Assembly (NCBI GenBank): GCA_038247465.1
Contig: JBBRUV010000305.1
Coordinates: 1 to 5,926, forward strand
Origin: JBBRNH01 sp038247465
Lineage (GTDB): Bacteria > Bacteroidota > Bacteroidia > Cytophagales > Spirosomataceae
DNA length: 5,926 bases
Direction: 5' to 3'
Shown: positions 1 through 5,899 of the stretch, one piece after another
Layout: each line of letters starts with the position of its first letter
How positions within the stretch are numbered: position 1 is the stretch's first letter
Made by a program: the position numbers and the translations under genes
The notes under the pieces: model-generated
Told to the model about the DNA's origin: nothing
What the model saw: the letters and a program-made list of their open reading frames with translations, nothing else
Database searches by the model: none

Positions 1-58
1 GATTCCCGGCAACCCGATAAACCAACCAAACCGAGTATGGAAACCATTTTCACCACCG

Positions 59-1627
59 ATGCGTACTATCTCGCTTATTCTGACCTTGCTTTTGGGCGTA
101 ACCAGCCGTTGGCTACCCGCGTCCGGCGCGTTCTATCTCTCCCCAATCGGCTCCGACACTGCCGACGGAACCTCGCCCCAAACGGCGTGGCAAACCCTGA
201 GTCGGGCCAATCAACACACCTTTCGACCCGGCGACCAGCTGCTGTTGCAGGGCGGAGCTACGTTTCAGGGAATGCTCACGCTCACCTCCGACGATGCCGG
301 AACGCCCGCTAATCCGGTCATTATCACGTCGTTCGGCGCGGGCCGGGCCACGATTCAAAACCCTGATTCGTCGGCAATTCGGGTGCAGGACGCGGGCGGT
401 GTTATCGTCAAAAACCTGATTGTAGCGGGGCAAAACTGCGCCAAAAACCGGGGTTACGGGGTGCAATTCATCAATACCCGGCCCCGCGCCGATCAGCGCG
501 TATTTGTCCGAATTGACCATGTTGACGCATCAGGATTCGGCAGGGACGGTATTTTTCTGGGTGGTCAGCCCGCCGACAGCACCCAAAGCGGCTTTACCGA
601 TGTGATTATCTCGGACTGTGCCTTGTCGAAAAATCAAGATCATGGCCTGTTTGTGACGGGCATCTGGAATACCCGCGCCGTAGGATACGCCAATCATCGG
701 GTGAAGGTTGAACGGGTTACGGCCACCGAAAACACCGGCGACCCGCTGTTTTTGACAAATCATAGCGGCTCCGGTATGGAAATTGACGACGTGGAAGATG
801 CCGAAATCACGCATTGCGCGGCCTACCGAAACGGGTTTTTGTGCAACAGCCGCGTGGGTGGGCCGTGCGGTATCTGGCTCCATGCGGCCAACCGCGCCGT
901 TATTCATCACTGCGTAGCGATTGGCAACCGCACCGGCAGCGGCCTCGACGGAGCCGGGTTTGACCTCGACGGCGGCACCACCTTTTGCCGAATTGAACAC
1001 TGTTACGCCCGCGACAACGACGGGGCCGGGATTCTGGTCTGGAACTATGACCAGGCTCCGCACCGGCTCGGCGACAACGTGATCTGCTACAATATTCTGG
1101 AAGACAACGGCCGCGTGAACCGCTACGGCGACATTCACATCGGCACCGGCGGCACGCCCATTACCAACCTGCGGGTGTATCAGAACACGGTCTTTAGCAC
1201 CCGTCAACCTACTGGCAATCAGTGCTGTGTCTGGATCGAGGGGAAGCCCAACGGGGCGATTCGGTTCTGGAATAACCTGTTTATCACGTCCGGCCCGATA
1301 CCGTTCGTAACCATCGAACCGGCCCAACCCAACACCGTTTTGGCGGGTAATGTATTCTGGGCTGTTGACGGCAAAAAACGGGCGGTTGCGGGCGGGCGGT
1401 TTATGGAACCGGGCCTGTCGGCAACGCGCACCGGCGAATCGCCCACGCCCCAAACCCTGGCAACCCTGCGCGGCTACCGGCCCCGGCCCGGCTCTCCGCT
1501 GGCAACGGCGGGCGTGTCGCTGACGGGCAAAAGCATGGGTGGAGTGCAAACCGATTTATGGGGAATTACCCTGACGGATAAGGCGGTTGGGGCAGGAATG
1601 GTCAGTCAACTACCCCCAACCCCCTAA
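59..1627 (+). CDS. Secreted right-handed parallel beta-helix repeat protein (522 aa)
   Basis: Predicted exported protein of the pectate-lyase-like beta-helix fold; the substrate is unknown, and a polysaccharide is the usual guess. Residues 1-24 form a signal peptide (hydrophobic ISLILTLLLGV, cleavage near SGA|FYLSP). The mature start, FYLSPIGSDTADGTSPQTAWQTL, is the classic opening of bacterial beta-helix proteins. From about residue 116 to 431, coils of the form I-x-x-(C/V/N)-x-A-x-x-N repeat every 30-33 residues, starting near 116, 152, 184, 217, 250, 282, 312, 342, 373 and 403. The C-terminal PGSPLATAGV...DLWG segment matches the usual tail of such proteins. Eleven cysteines are present, several at equivalent coil positions. 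The ATG at 59 is chosen because it directly gives the signal peptide; no Shine-Dalgarno is visible, and bases 1-58 hold no recognisable gene or promoter. The last residues (LPPTP) and the stop lie in a palindromic repeat. The fold is fairly certain; lyase activity is not shown. Confidence 0.88.
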   Translation: MRTISLILTLLLGVTSRWLPASGAFYLSPIGSDTADGTSPQTAWQTLSRANQHTFRPGDQLLLQGGATFQGMLTLTSDDAGTPANPVIITSFGAGRATIQNPDSSAIRVQDAGGVIVKNLIVAGQNCAKNRGYGVQFINTRPRADQRVFVRIDHVDASGFGRDGIFLGGQPADSTQSGFTDVIISDCALSKNQDHGLFVTGIWNTRAVGYANHRVKVERVTATENTGDPLFLTNHSGSGMEIDDVEDAEITHCAAYRNGFLCNSRVGGPCGIWLHAANRAVIHHCVAIGNRTGSGLDGAGFDLDGGTTFCRIEHCYARDNDGAGILVWNYDQAPHRLGDNVICYNILEDNGRVNRYGDIHIGTGGTPITNLRVYQNTVFSTRQPTGNQCCVWIEGKPNGAIRFWNNLFITSGPIPFVTIEPAQPNTVLAGNVFWAVDGKKRAVAGGRFMEPGLSATRTGESPTPQTLATLRGYRPRPGSPLATAGVSLTGKSMGGVQTDLWGITLTDKAVGAGMVSQLPPTP

Positions 1628-1744
1628 ACAGGGGGCTTATAAAGCCTTCGGCTTTTGACCCCGGAGGTTTAGCCCCCTGTTTAGGGGCAGTCCGATGGGT
1701 CGGTTTGGCGGGGCGGCACGGGCCGGTAAGTCGGTTGGGGGTGG
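1611..1744. repeat. Bacteroidota-type intergenic palindromic repeat, probable terminator of the beta-helix gene
   Basis: A perfect 17-base inverted repeat, CCCCTAAACAGGGGGCT at 1621-1637 and its complement at 1671-1687, encloses a smaller hairpin (AAAGCC at 1641-1646 with GGCTTT at 1650-1655, loop TTC, then a fourth T). An outer pair, CCCCCAACC (1613-1621) and GGTTGGGGG (1733-1741), brackets the unit. The region between also contains CCGA/TCGG (1692-1703) and a direct repeat GTCGGTT (1699 and 1730). The left arm overlaps the end of the upstream gene and contains its TAA stop (1625-1627). From memory, CCCCTAAA/TTTAGGGG palindromes of this kind are dispersed in many Cytophagales genomes. The structure could end transcription or protect the mRNA 3' end, but no long T-run follows the big stem. 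A further small hairpin, CGGGG-TAG-CCCCG, lies at 1747-1759 just outside. Confidence 0.75.
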
Positions 1745-1798
1745 AGCGGGGTAGCCCCGGAATCAGAATACCAAATTAAATCAAAGCAGCTAAAAATC

Positions 1799-3073
1799 AT
1801 GAAAAACCCTCTTATTATCAGTGCGTTGTGGCTTGTTGCCACCTTCTCATTTGCGCAGCCCGCCCAGACATTCACCACTGCCAAAAATTCTGCCGAAGCC
1901 GGTTTCTCTGCTGACCGACTCCAACGGCTCGACGCACTGTTGCAGGGGTTTGTGGACACGGGAATCGCGCCCAACGCCGTGACATTCGTGGCCCGAAACG
2001 GAAAAATCGTGCATCATAAAGCGTTCGGATTCAGCAATGTAGAGAAGAAAATACCCATCAAGACCGACGATATTTTCAGGATTGCCTCGCAATCGAAAGC
2101 CATCACGACGGTGGCGCTGATGACGTTTTTTGAGGAAGGCCGGTTTATGCTTGATGAGCCCATCTCGAACTATATCCCGGCGTTTAAAAATCCGCGCGTG
2201 TTGACTCGTTACGACACGGCTAATGCCACGAAGGGAACGTTTCAGACCCGCCCGGCCAAGTCAGAAATCACCATCCGGCAGTTGTTGAGCCACAACGCGG
2301 GCATTCCCTACGAACACCCGCTCGACAAACGGTCCGAATTTGCGGTTCCGTTTTTTAACTCCATCGAAGCCGACAAGCTCGAAGACGTGGTGAACAAGTT
2401 GGCCAAACGTCCGCTCACCACCGACCCCGGCACGGCCTTCGTTTATGGTCTGAACACCGACATTATCGGGCGGTTAGTCGAAATCCTGTCGGGCCAATCG
2501 CTGGATATTGCGCTGCGCGAGCGCGTTCTGGAACCGCTCGGCATGACCGACACGTATTTTTATTTGCCTACCGACAAGATTACCCGGCTCGTTGAACTGT
2601 ATGACAAGGGCGACGCGGCCAAACCGCTGAAACTGAACACCAACGCGGCCTACCGAAACTCATCGGTGTGGGGTGCAAAAACCTACTTTTCGGGCGGGGC
2701 GGGGTTGGTCAGCACCGTTGCCGACTACGCCCGGTTTTGCCAGATGATGCTCAACGGCGGCACCGTCAATAACAAGCGAATCCTGAGCCGGAAAACGGTT
2801 GATATGATGGTTATAAACCAGATTGGCAGCAGCGAAGTCTGGGATCGGCGCGATAAATTTGGGCTTGGTTTTCAGTTGGTTACGGCCAACTCGCACTACG
2901 CCGATCAGGCCACGCCGGGTAGTTTTACGTGGGGAGGGATGTACTGCTCGGAATTCACAATTGACCCCGCCGAGAACCTGATTCTGCTGGTTTTCACGAA
3001 CGTGCAGCCCTATGCTCACTACAGCGATTTTGTGCGGAAGTTCAGGAGTACAGTGTATCAGGCGTTGGAGTAA
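1799..3073 (+). CDS. Exported serine hydrolase, beta-lactamase/class C fold, family VIII esterase-like (424 aa)
   Basis: Predicted periplasmic or lipid-free exported serine hydrolase of the beta-lactamase-related (class C / penicillin-binding-like) superfamily. Residues 1-19 are a signal peptide (hydrophobic IISALWLVATFSFA, cleavage about A19|Q20). The nucleophile motif SxxK is S97-Q-S-K100, followed by AITTVALM. The second motif centres on Y216 in FVYGLNTD. The third region reads W378-G379-G380, in place of the KTG of true beta-lactamases and PBPs. Other family landmarks are LLSHNAGI (162-169), EPLGMTDTYF (245-254) and GGAGLVSTVADYARF (299-313). S/K, a lone Tyr and WGG resemble family VIII carboxylesterases, so esterase or peptide hydrolysis is likelier than antibiotic resistance. 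The ATG at 1799 gives a clean signal peptide and is preceded by an A-rich leader (TAAAAATC) without Shine-Dalgarno, as is usual in Bacteroidota. It stands alone: 171 bases separate it from the gene before, and it converges on eutB. The real substrate cannot be read from the sequence. Confidence 0.92.
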   Translation: MKNPLIISALWLVATFSFAQPAQTFTTAKNSAEAGFSADRLQRLDALLQGFVDTGIAPNAVTFVARNGKIVHHKAFGFSNVEKKIPIKTDDIFRIASQSKAITTVALMTFFEEGRFMLDEPISNYIPAFKNPRVLTRYDTANATKGTFQTRPAKSEITIRQLLSHNAGIPYEHPLDKRSEFAVPFFNSIEADKLEDVVNKLAKRPLTTDPGTAFVYGLNTDIIGRLVEILSGQSLDIALRERVLEPLGMTDTYFYLPTDKITRLVELYDKGDAAKPLKLNTNAAYRNSSVWGAKTYFSGGAGLVSTVADYARFCQMMLNGGTVNNKRILSRKTVDMMVINQIGSSEVWDRRDKFGLGFQLVTANSHYADQATPGSFTWGGMYCSEFTIDPAENLILLVFTNVQPYAHYSDFVRKFRSTVYQALE

Positions 3074-3090
3074 ACCGTGTGTCTTTGATT

Positions 3091-3112
3091 AAAAAGCGAT
3101 AAGCCCGTTATC
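3091..3112 (-). terminator. Possible weak intrinsic terminator of eutB
   Basis: In the 76-base gap between the convergent serine hydrolase and eutB, reading on the minus strand gives GATAA-CGGGC-TTATC (3112-3098), then GC and five T (complement of 3095-3091). The stem is only 5 base pairs, so this is a weak candidate. On the plus strand no T-run follows, so it would act only on eutB. Nothing else, including any remnant of eutC, is visible in this gap. Confidence 0.3.
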
Positions 3113-3149
3113 TGGCCAATGAAGGCATCGGACAAAGTCCTGCAAACGT

Positions 3150-4520
3150 CTAAATTCCCAGCAACCGATGACTGGCGCCGGCGGGCAGAATATGAACACC
3201 ATCGGCAGAAAGGCCCATTTGTATTAGCCAGGATTCAAATTCCGGCGCGGGGCGCAAGCCGAGTAAGTTTCGGATATACAGTGCATCGTGAAAGCTAGTG
3301 CTTTGGTAGTGCAGCATCACATCGTCGGCACCGGGAATGCCCATAATAAACGTCACGCCCGCCGTGCCGAGGAGTGTCAGCAGGGTGTCCATGTCGTCCT
3401 GATCGGCTTCGGCGTGGTTGGTGTAGCAGATGTCCACGCCCATCGGCAGGCCCAGGAGTTTGCCGCAAAAATGGTCTTCCAGACCGGCCCTGATAATCTG
3501 CTTACCGTCGTAGAGATATTCCGGCCCGATAAACCCCACCACCGAGTTCACCAACAACGGTTCGTAGTGCCGGGCCACGGCGTAGGCCCGCGCTTCGAGG
3601 GTCTGCTGATCGGCCCCGGCATGGGCGTTGGCCGAGAGTGCGCTGCCCTGCCCGGTTTCGAAATACATGACATTCTGACCCACCGTTCCCCGGTTCAGGG
3701 CGCGGGTGGCCTCCAGTCCTTCCTGCAACAGGCTCAGGCTCACGCCAAATGAGCGGTTCAGGGCTTCGGTACCGCCGATACTCTGGAACGCCAGATCAAC
3801 GGGTGCGCCCTGCTCAATAGCCTGCAACGTAGTGGTAAGATGGCTCAGAACGCAGGTTTGGGTCGGGATGGCGAACCGCTGCCGGATGTCGTCGAGCATT
3901 CTCAGCAGGCCAACGGTGGTTTGCACGTGGTCGGTGGCGGGGTTTATGCCAATCACGGCATCGCCCGAACCATATAGCAGTCCATCAACCACGCTGGCCG
4001 CAATGCCCCGGAAATCGTCGGTGGGATGGTTGGGTTGGAGCCGCGTCGAGAGCCGCCCCCGCCCACCGATGGTGTTGCGGAACCGCGTGATAATCTGGCA
4101 TTTAGCCGCAACCGTGATCAAATCCTGATTCCGCATCAGTTTCGACACAGCCGCTACCATTTCTGGCGTTAATCCCCTGTTCATCAGGCGAATGCTCTCA
4201 GATGTGGTTTGTTCGGCCAGCAAAAAATCCCGGAAATCACCAACCGTCAGGTGGCTGATTGGAGCGAACGCTGCGGTATCGTGGCTGTCAATAATGAGCC
4301 GGGTCACGTCGTCGGTTTCGTAGGGAATCACGGCTTCGGTCAGAAACGTGGTCAGCGGCAGGTCGGCGAGGGCCATTTGCGCGGCTACCCGCTCCTGGGC
4401 CGACCGCGCCGAAACACCCGCCAGTTCATTGCCCGACCGCCGGGGGGTGGCGCGAGCGAGCAGCGTTTTCAGGTCGGCAAAGGTGTAGGTAACGGGGCCG
4501 ATGACGTGGCGGTAAGGCAT
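3150..4520 (-). CDS. eutB: Ethanolamine ammonia-lyase large (heavy) subunit EutB (456 aa)
   Basis: Catalytic TIM-barrel subunit of adenosylcobalamin-dependent ethanolamine ammonia-lyase, which converts ethanolamine to acetaldehyde and ammonia in the cytoplasm; the active enzyme normally needs the small subunit EutC. The match is full length. Landmarks are RSGNELAGV (28-36), STRLQPNHPTDD (158-169), GDAVIGINPATD (186-197), YFETGQGSALSA (286-297), VVGFIGPEYLY (327-337), GLEDHFCGK (346-354), CYTNHAEADQDD (365-376) and FIMGIPGADD (391-400). Aligned from memory to the E. coli enzyme, the substrate-binding residues are all kept: R160, Q162, N193, E288, F330, D363 and M393. It resembles the Pseudomonas-like, non-microcompartment type more than the enteric one. 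The ATG at 4520 gives the family's normal N-terminus (short lead, then TYTFADLKTLLARA) and length; 4613 is a possible alternative start (487 aa). No eutC lies on either side, and no cobalamin riboswitch was recognised upstream. Confidence 0.95.
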   Translation of the reverse strand: MPYRHVIGPVTYTFADLKTLLARATPRRSGNELAGVSARSAQERVAAQMALADLPLTTFLTEAVIPYETDDVTRLIIDSHDTAAFAPISHLTVGDFRDFLLAEQTTSESIRLMNRGLTPEMVAAVSKLMRNQDLITVAAKCQIITRFRNTIGGRGRLSTRLQPNHPTDDFRGIAASVVDGLLYGSGDAVIGINPATDHVQTTVGLLRMLDDIRQRFAIPTQTCVLSHLTTTLQAIEQGAPVDLAFQSIGGTEALNRSFGVSLSLLQEGLEATRALNRGTVGQNVMYFETGQGSALSANAHAGADQQTLEARAYAVARHYEPLLVNSVVGFIGPEYLYDGKQIIRAGLEDHFCGKLLGLPMGVDICYTNHAEADQDDMDTLLTLLGTAGVTFIMGIPGADDVMLHYQSTSFHDALYIRNLLGLRPAPEFESWLIQMGLSADGVHILPAGASHRLLGI

Positions 4521-4617
4521 GAATTGGAGCGATGAAGGCGTTAAGTCGTAAAAATGCAGTAGAGATCGTGCGGTTGCAACAATCGGTTCATGATCCTGCT
4601 CCCCTGCTGACATACAG

Positions 4618-4663
4618 TTGTCAGTGGCTACCAGTTTGTTTGTATCGGTAATCAAACTGACAA
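4618..4663. promoter_or_regulatory. Inverted repeat in the eutB/dinB-like divergent region
   Basis: Between the divergent eutB and DinB-like genes, TTGTCAGT (4618-4625) is mirrored by ACTGACAA (4656-4663). A second pair lies partly inside it: CAGTTTG (4632-4638) with CAAACTG (4653-4659). The right arm ends only 4 bases before the DinB-like ATG. This could be an operator for a regulator of one or both genes, or a leader hairpin of the DinB-like mRNA. The arms are short (8 and 7 bases), so chance is possible. I found no clean TAnnTTTG box for either gene here. Confidence 0.3.
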
Positions 4664-4667
4664 AGAA

Positions 4668-5165
4668 ATGGATATGATCCCGATGTTTCTCAACGAAATG
4701 GAGCAGGAAGCCCAGACGACCCGCAAAATGCTCGCCCTCGTTCCTGACGACAAGTTCGGCTGGCAACCGCACCCCAAAAGTATGACCATGCGCGAGTTAG
4801 CCACGCACGTTGCCGAAATTCCGGCCTGGTTTACGCTCGCATTGACGACCGACGAACTCGATTTTGCCACTACGCCCTATACGCCCACCCCGATTGCCAA
4901 CAGCACCGAACTGATGACGTTTTTTGAGACTAATTTAGCCGACGGACGGGCGCATTTGGCAACCGCTCGTGAAGAACAAATGACCGATATCTGGACGATG
5001 CGGAACGGTGACGATGTGTATAGCCGCTTGCCTAAAAGTCAGGCTCTGCGCGAGTCGTTTTGCCAGATTGTACACCACCGGGCGCAGTTGGGCGTTTATT
5101 TGCGGTTGCTCGACATTCCGATTCCCGGCAGTTATGGCCCCAGTGCCGACGATAACTCGTTTTAA
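4668..5165 (+). CDS. DinB-superfamily (DinB/YfiT-like four-helix bundle) protein (165 aa)
   Basis: Small cytoplasmic protein of the DinB/YfiT-like putative metalloenzyme superfamily. Known members act as thiol-dependent transferases or are damage-inducible, but most, including this one, have no assigned reaction. The N-terminal helix (MDMIPMFLNEMEQEAQTTRKML) leads into FGWQPHPKSMTMRELATHVAE, whose H47 is the usual first metal ligand. The C-terminal signature is FCQIVHHRAQLGVYLRLLDIPIPGSYGPSADD (131-162). Most relatives I recall carry a histidine three residues before the HHR pair (as in NHLIHHRGQL), where this protein has Q133; H137 is kept. The metal site may therefore be altered. The length is normal. 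The start is ATG 4668 (ATG 4674 is a close alternative), with an A-rich CAAAGAA in front. The gene is divergent from eutB and ends 20 bases before a strong hairpin, so it is probably a single-gene transcript. Confidence 0.9.
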   Translation: MDMIPMFLNEMEQEAQTTRKMLALVPDDKFGWQPHPKSMTMRELATHVAEIPAWFTLALTTDELDFATTPYTPTPIANSTELMTFFETNLADGRAHLATAREEQMTDIWTMRNGDDVYSRLPKSQALRESFCQIVHHRAQLGVYLRLLDIPIPGSYGPSADDNSF

Positions 5166-5185
5166 CTGTTGAATCAGGCAGTTAG

Positions 5186-5236
5186 AATCCGGCTGTTGCT
5201 CGTAGTTTGGAGACTACGGTCAACAGCCGGATTTTT
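5186..5236 (+). terminator. Strong intrinsic terminator after the DinB-like gene
   Basis: AATCCGGCTGTTG (5186-5198) pairs perfectly with CAACAGCCGGATT (5221-5233). After a one-pair mismatch and a G-T wobble, the pairing continues with CGTAGT (5201-5206) against ACTACG (5213-5218), leaving a loop of about 4-6 bases. A five-T run (5232-5236) follows the right arm. The hairpin begins 20 bases after the TAA of the DinB-like gene. The opposite strand lacks a T-run, so it should act rightward only. Confidence 0.85.
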
Positions 5237-5238
5237 GC

Positions 5239-5246
5239 TATCTTTG
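5239..5246 (+). promoter_or_regulatory. Bacteroidota-type -7 promoter box (TATCTTTG) for the Uma2 gene
   Basis: TATCTTTG fits the TAnnTTTG -7 consensus of the main sigma factor of Bacteroidota. It lies 23 bases upstream of the ATG at 5270, so the 5' leader would be only about 15-18 bases. The only TTTG upstream that could be a -33 box (5206-5209) lies 29 bases away instead of about 19-21, and it sits inside the terminator hairpin, so the -33 element is weak or missing. The position supports ATG 5270 as the start, not the in-frame TTG at 5207. Confidence 0.55.
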
Positions 5247-5269
5247 AAACGATAGTCAACCTGTATTTT

Positions 5270-5899
5270 ATGGCCGAAGCCCTGATTGCTGTACCCGCTA
5301 CCCGACGCAAACCGCCCCGACAGCCGCGCCGGATGACGCTCGAAGCCTATTTTCGGGCCGAAGAGACATCTCTTCACAAACACGAATTTCATAATGGATA
5401 CTATAAACCAATGGCAGGGGGCTCATTTAACCATGATAACCTGGGCGGTAAAGTAATTACAGTACTAAATAATTTTGTTGACCAATATGACTACGCCTAT
5501 TTCGTGAACGGGAGCGATACCAAAATCCGAATCGAACAGTTCGATAAAGTGGTTTATTCGGACGCGGTTGTGATTTGCGAAAAACCCGAGTACTACCAAA
5601 ATCGCCGGGATGTTATCACCAATCCGTTGATTGTGGTTGAGGTTTTGTCTCGACCTACTGAAAAGCATGACCGCGAGAGCAAGTTTGAGTGGTATCGCAG
5701 TTTGCCTTCATTCAAAGAATACGTGCTTGTTAATCAGGACTATAAGCGCGTAACGGTGTATACCCGGCAACCCGATAACTCGTGGCTGTTGCGCGACTAC
5801 GACGGCGACGACGCTGTTGCCATTCTGTATGCTCTGCACGACTGTCCGTTACCCCTCAAACGGCTGTATCGCGGATTAGATTTACAGGGAATCAACTAA
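5270..5899 (+). CDS. Uma2 family (DUF820) PD-(D/E)XK nuclease-like protein (209 aa)
   Basis: Member of the Uma2/DUF820 family, which has a PD-(D/E)XK endonuclease-like fold and is usually annotated as a putative restriction endonuclease; its true role is unknown, and copies are abundant in Cyanobacteria and some Bacteroidota. In order: a basic N-terminus (TRRKPPRQPRR, 11-21), MTLEAYF, HKHEFHNGYY with candidate E39, YSDAVVI with D98, the core IVVEVLSRPTEKHDRESKFEWY with E124, D134 and K138, then FKEYVLVNQDYKRVTVYTR. These match the expected catalytic acidic and lysine positions, so the site looks intact. The start is ATG 5270, supported by the promoter box 23 bases upstream; no Shine-Dalgarno is seen. 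No methyltransferase, toxin-antitoxin partner or transposase lies beside it within the window. The middle of the gene is clearly AT-richer than the other genes, which hints at later acquisition. Bases 5900-5926 show nothing recognisable. Confidence 0.9.
   Translation: MAEALIAVPATRRKPPRQPRRMTLEAYFRAEETSLHKHEFHNGYYKPMAGGSFNHDNLGGKVITVLNNFVDQYDYAYFVNGSDTKIRIEQFDKVVYSDAVVICEKPEYYQNRRDVITNPLIVVEVLSRPTEKHDRESKFEWYRSLPSFKEYVLVNQDYKRVTVYTRQPDNSWLLRDYDGDDAVAILYALHDCPLPLKRLYRGLDLQGIN

Noticed and set aside
530..1549. 339-aa open frame on the minus strand across the beta-helix gene
   Set aside because: The translation is low-complexity and Arg/Ala/Val-rich with no recognisable domain, whereas the plus frame has a signal peptide and regular beta-helix coils. 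It is a shadow frame in GC-rich DNA.
1613..1744. CRISPR array or IS terminal repeats at the palindromic region
   Set aside because: There are no regularly spaced direct repeats with unique spacers, and no transposase gene or target-site duplication is associated with it.
1681..2092. Minus-strand open frames across the start of the serine hydrolase (1681-1974, 1847-2092)
   Set aside because: They are antisense to the signal peptide and N-terminal domain of a clear gene, and one of them ends in the palindromic repeat.
1799..3073. Antibiotic-resistance beta-lactamase
   Set aside because: The KTG motif is absent and is replaced by WGG, and no canonical YxN is seen, so a resistance role is not supported.
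3074..3149. Remnant of eutC downstream of eutB
   Set aside because: Reading the minus strand here gives only a 6-codon ATG frame (ATG CCT TCA TTG GCC AGA TAA) with no EutC-like sequence. The gap holds at most a weak terminator.
3288..4535. Plus-strand open frames opposite eutB (3288-3752, 3706-4128, 4209-4535)
   Set aside because: They are antisense to a full-length, strongly conserved eutB and have no recognisable domains.
4521..4772. Longer eutB reading frame upstream to 4772, antisense to the DinB-like gene
   Set aside because: The added residues resemble nothing in EutB, and part of them overlaps the DinB-like coding sequence. The start at 4520 gives 456 aa and the normal family beginning. 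The start at 4613 remains a minor alternative.
5207..5269. N-terminal extension of the Uma2 protein from an in-frame TTG at 5207
   Set aside because: The extension lies in the loop and right arm of the terminator hairpin and upstream of the promoter box at 5239-5246. The ATG at 5270 gives the usual family N-terminus.
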